Below the pieces are notes generated by a model. The model had not been told where the DNA came from. It was given only the letters and a program-made list of their open reading frames with translations, and ran no database searches. Below, piece after piece: positions 49,799-57,362 of a stretch of DNA of 64,000 nucleotides. The stretch comes from Piscinibacter sp. XHJ-5 (GTDB lineage Bacteria; Pseudomonadota; Gammaproteobacteria; Burkholderiales; Burkholderiaceae_C), in contig NZ_CP123228.1 of NCBI RefSeq assembly GCF_029855045.1, forward strand, positions 4,650,001-4,714,000. The letters run 5' to 3'. Position 1 is the first letter of the stretch, and each line of letters begins with the position of its first letter. The translations under genes and the position numbers were made by a program.

Positions 49799-50659
49799 AT
49801 GAGCAAGTCCTTGGATGACCTGAAGGCCTGGATCGGCCGCAGCGAGACCGTGAGAGACCAGCTCGGCGCAACGCCCGTGAAGGCGCTCAACGCCACGCTG
49901 GACCACCCGGCGACGCCGGTCGAGACCGGAACGCTCTTGCCGCCGCTGTGGCATTGGCTGTATTTCCTCCCGCTGCACCAGCAAAGCGAGATCGGTCCGG
50001 ACGGGCACGCCAAGCGTGGCGGCTTCCTGCCGCCGGTGCCGCTGCCTCGGCGCATGTGGGCCGGGAGCCAGTTCGAGTTCCGCTCGCCGCTGCGCGTCGG
50101 CGACGCTGTCGAGCGCACGTCGACCATCGCCGATGTGACGGTCAAGGAAGGCCGCACCGGCAAGCTCGTGTTCGTGAAGGTGCGACACGAGCTGCGCAGC
50201 AACGGCTCGACGCAGCCCGCGGTCGTGGAGTTCCACGACATCGTGTATCGCGATGCCAAGCGGCCCGACGACGTCGAGCCTCCCCCGCAGCGCGCGGATG
50301 CCGACGCGCAATGGCAGCGCGTGATCGTGCCCGACGACGTGCTGCTGTTCCGCTACTCGGCGCTGACCTTCAACGGCCATCGCATCCACTACGACCGCAA
50401 GTACGTGACCGAGGTCGAGGGCTATCCGGGACTGATCGTGCACGGGCCGCTGATCGCGACGCTGCTCATGGATCTTGTGCGCCGCCATGCGCCGGACGCC
50501 GATGTCGCGACGTTCCGCTTCAAGGCCGTGAGGCCAACCTTCGACCTGAACCCGTTTCGCGTCAACGGCCAGCCGCAGCAGGACGGCAAGACCGTCAAGC
50601 TGTGGGCCCAGGACCACGAAGGCTGGCTGACGATGGACGCGGTCGCGACGCTGCGCTGA
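49799..50659 (+). CDS. MaoC-type hydratase (mesaconyl/methylfumaryl-CoA hydratase-like)
   Basis: A 286-residue double-hot-dog hydratase of the FAS1-like/MaoC family. It has an N-terminal hot-dog segment (P-V-P-L-P-R-R-M-W-A-G-S) and a C-terminal one with the likely catalytic F-N-G-H-R-I-H-Y-D-R. These match 3-methylfumaryl-CoA or mesaconyl-C4-CoA hydratases, which add water to branched unsaturated CoA esters. ATG 49799 has GAGGAGAG upstream. It sits between the Bug receptor and the CoA transferase. Confidence 0.85.
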   Translation: MSKSLDDLKAWIGRSETVRDQLGATPVKALNATLDHPATPVETGTLLPPLWHWLYFLPLHQQSEIGPDGHAKRGGFLPPVPLPRRMWAGSQFEFRSPLRVGDAVERTSTIADVTVKEGRTGKLVFVKVRHELRSNGSTQPAVVEFHDIVYRDAKRPDDVEPPPQRADADAQWQRVIVPDDVLLFRYSALTFNGHRIHYDRKYVTEVEGYPGLIVHGPLIATLLMDLVRRHAPDADVATFRFKAVRPTFDLNPFRVNGQPQQDGKTVKLWAQDHEGWLTMDAVATLR

Positions 50660-50669
50660 GGAGACGAAC

Positions 50670-51851
50670 ATGCAACCCCTGAAGGGATTGACCGTCGTCA
50701 CGCTGGAGCACGCCATCGCGGCGCCCTTCGCGACGCGCCAGCTCGCCGACCTGGGCGCCCGGGTCATCAAGATCGAGCGCCCCGGCACCGGCGACTTCGC
50801 CCGCGGCTACGACTCCCGCGTGCGCGGGCTCGCCTCCCACTTCGTCTCGACGAACCGCTCCAAGGAGAGCCTCACGCTCGACGTGAAGCATCCGCAGGCC
50901 GCCAAGGTGCTCGAGCGCCTGGTTCTGGAGAAGGCCGACGTCGTCGTGCAGAACCTCGCGCCCGGCGCCGCCGCGCGGCTGGGACTGGGCTACGAGGTGC
51001 TGGCGGCGAAGAAGCCGTCGATCATCGTCTGCGACATCTCCGGCTACGGCGCGGACGGACCGTACCGCGACAAGAAGGCGTACGACCTGCTGATCCAGAG
51101 CGAGGCCGGCTTCGTCTCCGTCACCGGCACGGCCGACGAACCCTGCAAGGCGGGTCCGTCGATCGCGGACATCGCGGCCGGCATGTACGCCTACACCAAC
51201 ATCCTCGCCGCGCTGCTGCAGCGCGGGCAGACCGGGCGCGGCCAGCACATCGACATCTCGATGCTGGAGTCGCTGGCCGAATGGACCAGCTATCCGCTGT
51301 ACTACGCTTTCGAGGGTGCGCCGCCCCCGCCTCGCACCGGCGCGGCACACGCCACCATCTACCCCTATGGCCCCTTCCCGACCGGTGCCGATGGCGGCAG
51401 CGTGATGCTGGGCCTGCAGAACGAGCGCGAGTGGGTCAACTTCTGCGAGAAGGTGTTGCAGCGTCCCGAGCTGGCGCGCGACCCGCGCTTCACCGGCAAT
51501 GCCAAGCGCGTGGCCGAGCGCACGGCGCTGCGCCAGATCATCGTGGAGACGTTCGCCCCGCTGACGGCGCCGCAGGTGGTCGAGCGACTGGAGGCGGCGC
51601 AGATCGCCAACGCGCGGGTCAACACGATGCACGACGTGTGGGAGCACCCGCAGCTGAAGGCGCGCGACCGCTGGCGCGAGGTCGGCTCGCCGGCCGGCAC
51701 CTTGCCTGCCATGCTGCCGCCCGGCACCTGGACGGAGGGCCCGCGCATGGACCCGGTGCCGGCACTCGGCGAGCACACCGAGGCCATCCTGGGGGAGTTG
51801 GGCATCGCCGCCGAAGGCGTGCGCGAGCTGCGCGCCGCGGAGGCGATCTGA
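50670..51851 (+). CDS. CaiB/BaiF family III CoA transferase
   Basis: A 393-residue class III CoA transferase. The N-terminal V-V-T-L-E-H-A-I-A-A-P-F-A-T-R-Q-L-A-D-L-G-A and V-I-K-I-E-R-P-G-T-G-D form the CoA-binding start. The catalytic Asp region is C-K-A-G-P-S-I-A-D-I-A-A-G. Such enzymes transfer CoA to dicarboxylates such as mesaconate, itaconate or citramalate. It starts 10 bases after the hydratase stop, so it is tightly coupled. The substrate is inferred from neighbours. Confidence 0.92.
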   Translation: MQPLKGLTVVTLEHAIAAPFATRQLADLGARVIKIERPGTGDFARGYDSRVRGLASHFVSTNRSKESLTLDVKHPQAAKVLERLVLEKADVVVQNLAPGAAARLGLGYEVLAAKKPSIIVCDISGYGADGPYRDKKAYDLLIQSEAGFVSVTGTADEPCKAGPSIADIAAGMYAYTNILAALLQRGQTGRGQHIDISMLESLAEWTSYPLYYAFEGAPPPPRTGAAHATIYPYGPFPTGADGGSVMLGLQNEREWVNFCEKVLQRPELARDPRFTGNAKRVAERTALRQIIVETFAPLTAPQVVERLEAAQIANARVNTMHDVWEHPQLKARDRWREVGSPAGTLPAMLPPGTWTEGPRMDPVPALGEHTEAILGELGIAAEGVRELRAAEAI

Positions 51852-51912
51852 TGGACCCCCGCACACCGGGCGCCGCGCAGCTCGACCGCCGAATGATCGA
51901 TCGCCCCGTCGT

Positions 51913-51938
51913 GCTGCAAGCGTAACTCGCCTTGCAGC
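51913..51938 (+). promoter_or_regulatory. intercistronic hairpin before the lyase gene
   Basis: GCTGCAAG / CTTGCAGC, 8-bp stem with a 10-base loop, between the CoA transferase and lyase genes. No T-run follows. It could reduce downstream expression, or act with the mini-frame that ends in its loop. Confidence 0.4.
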
Positions 51939-51978
51939 GCGCCGGCGCCTGAACTCCAACCTTCAAGAGGAACCCACC

Positions 51979-53325
51979 ATGCCCTCCACCATCATCGACT
52001 CCGCCATCTTCCAGGGCATCTTCTCCAGCGACGAGATGCGCCATGTGTGGTCCGACGAGAACCGCACGCAGAAGTACCTCGACATCGAGGCCGCACTGGC
52101 CAAGGTGCAAGGCCGTCTCGGCCTGATTCCCCAGGAAGCGGCCGACGAGATCGTGAGCCACTGCCGGCTCGACCAGATCGACATGGCCAAGCTGCGCCAG
52201 CAGACCGAGCGCATCGGCTACCCGATCCTCGGCGTGGTGTCGCAGCTCAACGCGCTGTGCCGCGACAAGCTGGGCGAGTACTGTCACTGGGGCGCCACGA
52301 CGCAGGACATCACCGACACCGCCACCGTGCTGCAGATCCGCGAGGGGCTCGACATCGTGGATCGCGAGTTGACCGCCATCTCTGCCGCGCTGGCGGGTCA
52401 CGCGAAGACTCACCGCCTCACGCCGATGATCGGCCGCAGCAACCTGCAGCAGGCCATCCCGATCACCTTCGGCTACAAGATGGCCGGGCTGCTGTCGGCC
52501 ATCGAGCGCCATCGCGAGCGCCTGGCGCAGCTGAAGGAACGCGTGCTGGTGGGCGAGTTCGCCGGCGCGGCGGGCACGCTGGCCTCGCTGGAGACAGGCG
52601 CGATGGAAACCCAGGCCGGCCTGTGCGCCGAGCTGGGCCTGAAGCAGCCGGTCATCGCCTGGCACACGATCCGCGACAACATCGCCGAGGTGGGCGCCTT
52701 CCTCGGGCTCGTCGGGGGCACGCTCGGCAAGCTCAGCATGGACGTGAAGCTGATGATGCAGACCGAGGTCGGCGAAGTCTATGAACCGTACGCCCACGGC
52801 CGCGGCAGCAGCAGCACGATGCCGCAGAAGCGCAACCCGATTTCGAGCTGCTACATCCATGCGGCCATCTCGGTCGTGCGCCAGCATGCCGCCGCGCTGA
52901 TGGATGCCATGGTTGCCGACCACGAGCGCTCGACCGGGCCGTGGGAGATCGAGTGGATCGTGCTGCCGGAAGCCTTCTGCCTGATGGCCGGCGCATTGAA
53001 GCAGTCGCGCTTCGTGCTCGAAGGACTGGAAGTCGATGCCGCGGCGATGCGCCGCAACATCGACCTGACGCACGGCCTCGTCATGAGCGAAGCCGTGATG
53101 ATGGGCCTCGGGCCCTACATCGGTCGCGAGTACGCGCATGACCTGGTCTACGACATCTGCCGTGAGGCGGTCACGCAGCAGCGGCCGCTGCTCGACCTGC
53201 TGGCCGAGCACCCCGAGATCAACGAGCACCTTGATCGAGCAGGGCTTGCCCGCCTGTGCGATCCGGCGAACTACCTGGGTCAATCGGGGGTGATGGTCGA
53301 CCGCGTGCTGGCAAGCCTGCGTTGA
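51979..53325 (+). CDS. adenylosuccinate lyase/fumarase superfamily enzyme
   Basis: A 448-residue lyase of the superfamily that includes adenylosuccinate lyase, 3-carboxy-cis,cis-muconate cycloisomerase and aspartase. The signature G-S-S-S-T-M-P-Q-K-R-N-P near residue 276 holds the catalytic Ser loop; the H-W-G-A-T-T-Q-D-I-T-D region near 97-107 gives the second active-site part. Its place at the end of an operon of PrpF, MaoC and CoA transferase suggests catabolism, not purine synthesis. Start ATG 51979 with AAGAGGAA upstream. Confidence 0.88.
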   Translation: MPSTIIDSAIFQGIFSSDEMRHVWSDENRTQKYLDIEAALAKVQGRLGLIPQEAADEIVSHCRLDQIDMAKLRQQTERIGYPILGVVSQLNALCRDKLGEYCHWGATTQDITDTATVLQIREGLDIVDRELTAISAALAGHAKTHRLTPMIGRSNLQQAIPITFGYKMAGLLSAIERHRERLAQLKERVLVGEFAGAAGTLASLETGAMETQAGLCAELGLKQPVIAWHTIRDNIAEVGAFLGLVGGTLGKLSMDVKLMMQTEVGEVYEPYAHGRGSSSTMPQKRNPISSCYIHAAISVVRQHAAALMDAMVADHERSTGPWEIEWIVLPEAFCLMAGALKQSRFVLEGLEVDAAAMRRNIDLTHGLVMSEAVMMGLGPYIGREYAHDLVYDICREAVTQQRPLLDLLAEHPEINEHLDRAGLARLCDPANYLGQSGVMVDRVLASLR

Positions 53326-53492
53326 GACTCGACGCGTTCGCGACGAGCCAGGGACGCGGCGGCCCCTGACTCGTCGAGGCGCCGCGACCGGTGCGGGACC
53401 CGGGATCGCGGTTCCCTGCGCGACGCCCTGCCCCAGGGGTATTTGGTTTCCCCCACGTCGGCGGTTCGCTCGAACCTGTGAGAATCGCCGGA

Positions 53493-55688
53493 ATGGCCCG
53501 CATGCGGATGACGGACGTTTCCGAAGTGGCAGCGCCGGGGCCTGGAGGCCTGACCTGGCCACCCGAGCCCGCGCCGGAGCCATTGCCCCCACCCGCAGGA
53601 CGCGGGCAGCCGCCCAGCCCACACCCCAGTGATCAAGGCCGGGAATTGGCGATCGCGGTGCTGGTGTCCCTTCTGGTTCACGCGGCGCTGTTGAGCCTGA
53701 CGTTCGGCGGCGAGGGCATCGGGCTTCCGCGCCTGTCGTTCCCCTGGCGGGACCGACGGATCGAGGCACCGAGTCTGCGCGTCCGGCTCGTTGCGGCGCA
53801 TGTCGCACCGGCCGCCCCCGCGGGCAAGCCGCTCGCCAAGCCGCCGCCTCCGGCATCGATCCAGCCCCCTGCCGAAGGTGAGCGGCTTTCGATGCCATCC
53901 CCGTCGCCTGCCTCGCGTGCGAAAGGAGCAGCAGCGGTGAACGTGCCCGCGGCCGAGCCGACGGTGAAGGTCGAGGCAAGGCGAAACCCCGTGGCCAGCA
54001 CCGCCGCGAAGAAGGCGCCCGCGCGCCCCAAGGAGGCGGATCGCGCGGCAGCGCCGCACATCGCGGGGCGGGCCGCTGTCGACCCTGCACCGTCCGAGGC
54101 GCCCAGGCCGGTCGTGCTCACCGCGCCCACCTCGCCCACGTCCGTCATCCCGGTCGCGCCGAGCGCTTCGAGCGCAGACGCCCTGAGCTCGGCGTCGGCG
54201 CATGCCAATGACGCAGCGCGGGAGATGCAGCGACTGGAGGCCGCTCGTCAGGAGGCAGCTCGCCTCGAGGCCGAGCGACTGGAAAGCGATCGACGGGCGA
54301 GCGCGGAGCTGGAGGCGCAGCGGCAGGAAGCGGCGCGGGTCGAGGCCGCACGCCTGGAGGCCGAACGTGAGTCCGAAGCCGCGCGGCTGGCGGCGGCGCA
54401 GCAGGAAGCGCAGCGGCAGGAAGCGGCCCGGCAGGAAGCGGCGCGGGTCGAGGCCGCACGCCTGGAGGCCGAACGCCAGGGCGAAGCCGCGCGGCTGGCG
54501 GTGGCGCAGCAGGAAGCGCAGCGGCAGGAAGCGGCCCGCCAGGAAGCAGCGCGGGTCGAGGCCGCACGGCTGGAGGCCGAACGCCAGGCCGAAGCCACGC
54601 GGCTGGCGGCTGCACAACTGGATGCGCAGCGGCAGGAGGTCGCCCGCCAGGAAGCGGCGCGGGTCGAGGCCGTACGCCTGGAGGCCGAACGCCAGGCCGA
54701 AGCCACGCGGCTGGCGGCTGCACAACTGGATGCGCAGCGGCAGGAGGTCGCCCGCCAGGAAGCGGCGCGGGTCGAGGCCGCACGCCTGGAGGCCGAACGC
54801 CAGGCCGAAGCCGCGCGGCTGGCGGCTGCACAACTGGATGCGCAGCGGCAGGAGGTCGCCCGGCAGGAAGCGGCGCGTGCCGAGGTGGCGCGACTGGAGG
54901 CCGGGCGGCAGGAGGCCGCGCGACAGGCTGCCGCACAGTTGGAGGCACAGCGACAGGAGATCGCGCGTCGGGAAGCGGCTCGCGTCGAGCTCGAGAGACT
55001 CGAAGCCGAACGGCTCACGGCCGCTCGACTCGAAGCCGAACGGCTGGAAGCCGCTCGACAGGAGGCCGAGCGTCTGAAGGCCCTGCAACAGGCGGCGGCA
55101 CAGTTGGAGGCCCAGCGAGCAGAGGTCGCGCGCCGGGAAGCCGAACGCCCTGAAGCCGCACGGCTCGCAAGAGCACGGCAAGAGGGCTCGCCTGTCCCCG
55201 GGCCCGAACAAGAGGCGCAGAAGCGGGAAGCGCTGCTTCGGGCCATCGGACGTCAGCTCGATGAGGAGGCCGCGCAGCGTGAGGCAGCCTCGACTGCCGC
55301 CAGCTCGCCCTCCACGCTTCCTTATTCGTTGAGCACCGCACGTCGCGTCAGGCTCTTGGGACACACACACCCCAACGACGAACTCGTGCAGTACGCGCAC
55401 GCGTGGGCGGCGAAGGTCCAACTCAATACTCCTGCCGAGACGGTCCGCGACGTGGCGAGGCGGCCCCACATGAACCCCCTGGTGACGGTGGCCATTCGAA
55501 GCGACGGATCGGTGGAATCGGTGACCTTCGTCGTCTCCAGCGGCGTGGCGGAAGTCGATGCGGCCATACGACGCATCGTGGAAAGCCAGAAGCCCTATCC
55601 GGCGTTCTCGCCAGCGCTGGCGCGCGAGGTCGATGTGATCGAGATCCGCCGAACCTGGTACTTCGACGCAGCGGTTCGGCTGCACTGA
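53493..55688 (+). CDS. TonB-like energy transducer with long coiled-coil repeat region
   Basis: A 731-residue protein. A Pro-rich N-terminus is followed by one membrane helix (about 51-71). A Pro/Ala linker follows, then a long Glu/Ala/Arg-rich helix (about 245-590) containing five 36-residue repeats. The TonB C-terminal domain (about 615-731; V-T-V-A-I-R-S-D-G-S-V-E-S-V, F-S-P-A-L-A-R-E-V-D-V-I-E-I-R-R-T-W) ends the protein. TonB proteins pass proton-motive energy from ExbB-ExbD to outer-membrane transporters. The helix is far longer than in typical TonB, so its reach or partner may differ. No exbB or exbD is nearby. ATG 53493 was chosen over 53502 and 53508. Confidence 0.78.
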   Translation: MARMRMTDVSEVAAPGPGGLTWPPEPAPEPLPPPAGRGQPPSPHPSDQGRELAIAVLVSLLVHAALLSLTFGGEGIGLPRLSFPWRDRRIEAPSLRVRLVAAHVAPAAPAGKPLAKPPPPASIQPPAEGERLSMPSPSPASRAKGAAAVNVPAAEPTVKVEARRNPVASTAAKKAPARPKEADRAAAPHIAGRAAVDPAPSEAPRPVVLTAPTSPTSVIPVAPSASSADALSSASAHANDAAREMQRLEAARQEAARLEAERLESDRRASAELEAQRQEAARVEAARLEAERESEAARLAAAQQEAQRQEAARQEAARVEAARLEAERQGEAARLAVAQQEAQRQEAARQEAARVEAARLEAERQAEATRLAAAQLDAQRQEVARQEAARVEAVRLEAERQAEATRLAAAQLDAQRQEVARQEAARVEAARLEAERQAEAARLAAAQLDAQRQEVARQEAARAEVARLEAGRQEAARQAAAQLEAQRQEIARREAARVELERLEAERLTAARLEAERLEAARQEAERLKALQQAAAQLEAQRAEVARREAERPEAARLARARQEGSPVPGPEQEAQKREALLRAIGRQLDEEAAQREAASTAASSPSTLPYSLSTARRVRLLGHTHPNDELVQYAHAWAAKVQLNTPAETVRDVARRPHMNPLVTVAIRSDGSVESVTFVVSSGVAEVDAAIRRIVESQKPYPAFSPALAREVDVIEIRRTWYFDAAVRLH
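54333..54872 (+). repeat. five tandem 108-bp coding repeats in the TonB-like gene
   Basis: The motif GCGCGGGTCGAGG (or a close variant) recurs at 54333, 54441, 54549, 54657 and 54765, exactly 108 bases apart, with a related copy at 54873. Each unit encodes 36 residues that keep the helical heptad pattern. The units from 54549 to 54872 are nearly identical at the DNA level, pointing to recent duplication or recombination. Confidence 0.9.
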
Positions 55689-55713
55689 GGAGGCTCTGCT
55701 CCGCCTTCACGCT

Positions 55714-56541
55714 TCATGCCGCCGCCTCCGCGCCGTGCTGGCGAACCACCCGCGCCGGAACGCCGGCGACCGTGCAGTGCGGGGGCACCGGTGCCAGCAC
55801 GACGCTGCCGGCGGCGACACGGCTGCCGCGCCCCACCTCCACGTTGCCCAGCACCTTCGCGCCGGCGCCGAGCAGCGCGCCGCGGCGCACTTTCGGGTGG
55901 CGATCGCCGCGCTGCTTGCCCGTCGCGCCGAGCGTCACGCCGTGGAAGATCGTGACGTCGTCTTCCACCACGGCGGTCTCCCCGATCACGACGCCGGTCG
56001 CGTGATCGATCACCACGCGGCGCCCGAAAGGCACTGCGGGGTGGATGTCGACCTGCAGCGCGAGCGCCGTCTGGTTCGCGACCCATGCCGCCGCGTCCTG
56101 CCGCCCGCGGCGCCACAGGCTGTGCGCGATCCGGTGCGCCTGCAGGGCATGGAATCCCTTGAAGTGCAGCAGCGCGTGCAGCGGCGAGCGACACGCCGGG
56201 TCGCGGGCGGACACCGCCTCGAGATCGGCTTCGACCGAAGGCAGGACCGCCGGGTCGTCGGCCAGGGTTTCCTCGACGAGCCAGCGCAGCGTCGCGACAT
56301 CGTCGCGGTCGGAAACGAGGCGCCGCGCCAGCACGTCGCCGATGATGGCCGGCGGCGTCGCCGGCGTGAGCACCGTCCTCGCGAGCTGGCGCCGCAGCGA
56401 CGGTTCGCGCGCCGCGGTCTCCAGCGCCGTGCGCTCGATGTCGAACCACAGGTCGCGCCGGGGCTGCGCCGGCTGACTCGCCGCCGTCGCCACGTCGTCG
56501 TACACCTCGAGCACGTCGAGCACGAGAGTGCCTTCATCCAT
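55714..56541 (-). CDS. cysE: serine O-acetyltransferase
   Basis: A 275-residue enzyme that makes O-acetylserine, the sulfur acceptor in cysteine synthesis. The N-terminal helical domain is followed by a left-handed beta-helix of hexapeptide repeats (D-I-H-P-A-V-P-F-G-R-R-V-V-I-D-H-A-T-G-V-V-I-G-E-T-A). ATG 56541 is preceded by AGGAG 9 bases upstream. It overlaps the end of the upstream membrane gene by 8 bases, so translation is coupled. No feedback-sensitive tail difference is obvious. Confidence 0.92.
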   Translation of the reverse strand: MDEGTLVLDVLEVYDDVATAASQPAQPRRDLWFDIERTALETAAREPSLRRQLARTVLTPATPPAIIGDVLARRLVSDRDDVATLRWLVEETLADDPAVLPSVEADLEAVSARDPACRSPLHALLHFKGFHALQAHRIAHSLWRRGRQDAAAWVANQTALALQVDIHPAVPFGRRVVIDHATGVVIGETAVVEDDVTIFHGVTLGATGKQRGDRHPKVRRGALLGAGAKVLGNVEVGRGSRVAAGSVVLAPVPPHCTVAGVPARVVRQHGAEAAA

Positions 56542-57202
56542 GTCGAACACCTCCTGCTGGAGCGTTGCGCGCCCTGCCTCGAGCGAAGAGCGTGATCGAA
56601 GCGCCGGCCAGCGCGGCGGCCCACGCCCACCAGCCGGCGCCGGCAGCCCAGGCCCACGCGAGCGCGGCGAGAAAGGCGACCTTCGCCCACATCCCGTCGA
56701 GGTAGCCGCCGAGCACCTGCAAGGCGAGCGTTGCGCCGCCCTGGCGGTGAGCCGCGAATGTCGCGCAGCCGGCGAGCACCGGCAGCACGGCGACGAGTCC
56801 GCAGAAGTGGGGACTGCCGTGGCGCGACAACGCGGACACGAGCGCCGACATTGCGCCCGCCATCACCATCGACAGCAGCGCGGCGCGGCGACCGACGCGG
56901 CCATGCACGGCGGGTGCCGCTCGGCCGCCACGGCGCTGTCCGAGCACGAGCGCGAGCCACCCGAGCAGCAGCGTGAGCATGGTCCCCGCCAGCGAGCCCA
57001 GCGCCGCGGAGGCCGCGTATCGGCCACCGTGTTCGACGGAGAGCCAGAACAGCGCCGGCAATGAATTCACGGGCATCGCCGCGGCGAGTCCGCTGGCGCG
57101 CGGGCCGGCCTGCCTGAGCAGCCACAGCAGCACGCCGACGGCGGCCGCCGACATGGCGGGCCTGGCGAGCAGATCGATCGGCATCACGCTCACGGCCATC
57201 AT
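56534..57202 (-). CDS. multi-pass membrane protein, coupled to cysE
   Basis: A 222-residue integral membrane protein with hydrophobic segments near residues 18-30, 46-56, 63-88, 108-125, 135-150 and 165-205. Start ATG 57202 or 57199, with GGAGGAG 4-7 bases upstream. Function is not recognised. The 8-base overlap with cysE suggests coupled expression; a role in cysteine or acetylserine transport is only a guess. Confidence 0.7.
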   Translation of the reverse strand: MMAVSVMPIDLLARPAMSAAAVGVLLWLLRQAGPRASGLAAAMPVNSLPALFWLSVEHGGRYAASAALGSLAGTMLTLLLGWLALVLGQRRGGRAAPAVHGRVGRRAALLSMVMAGAMSALVSALSRHGSPHFCGLVAVLPVLAGCATFAAHRQGGATLALQVLGGYLDGMWAKVAFLAALAWAWAAGAGWWAWAAALAGASITLFARGRARNAPAGGVRHG

Positions 57203-57362
57203 GGGTCTCCTCCCCGGGACTGGCGCCGTGTGTCGGCGCGGTGCCAGACACTCTCGGCGACGCGCTGCGGCATTTCCTGAAGGGGCCGTGAAACGTTCTT
57301 CAATCCGATGAATCGGCGAGGGGCCGCGCTGCTAAGCTACGTCACCCCTCCACGCTTCGCCC

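Noticed and set aside
53355..53386. CGCGGCG / CGCCGCG stem after the lyase gene
   Set aside because: The 18-base loop and short GC-only arms are expected by chance in this composition; not claimed as a terminator.
54333..54872. Tandem repeats as a possible CRISPR array
   Set aside because: The period is 108 bases with no unique spacers, and the repeat encodes a continuous helix in frame, so it is coding expansion.
53280..55685. Reverse-strand open frame of about 801 codons with pseudo-repeats
   Set aside because: It is the mirror image of the TonB-like coding repeats. The forward frame has the membrane helix, linker and TonB domain, so the reverse one is a shadow.
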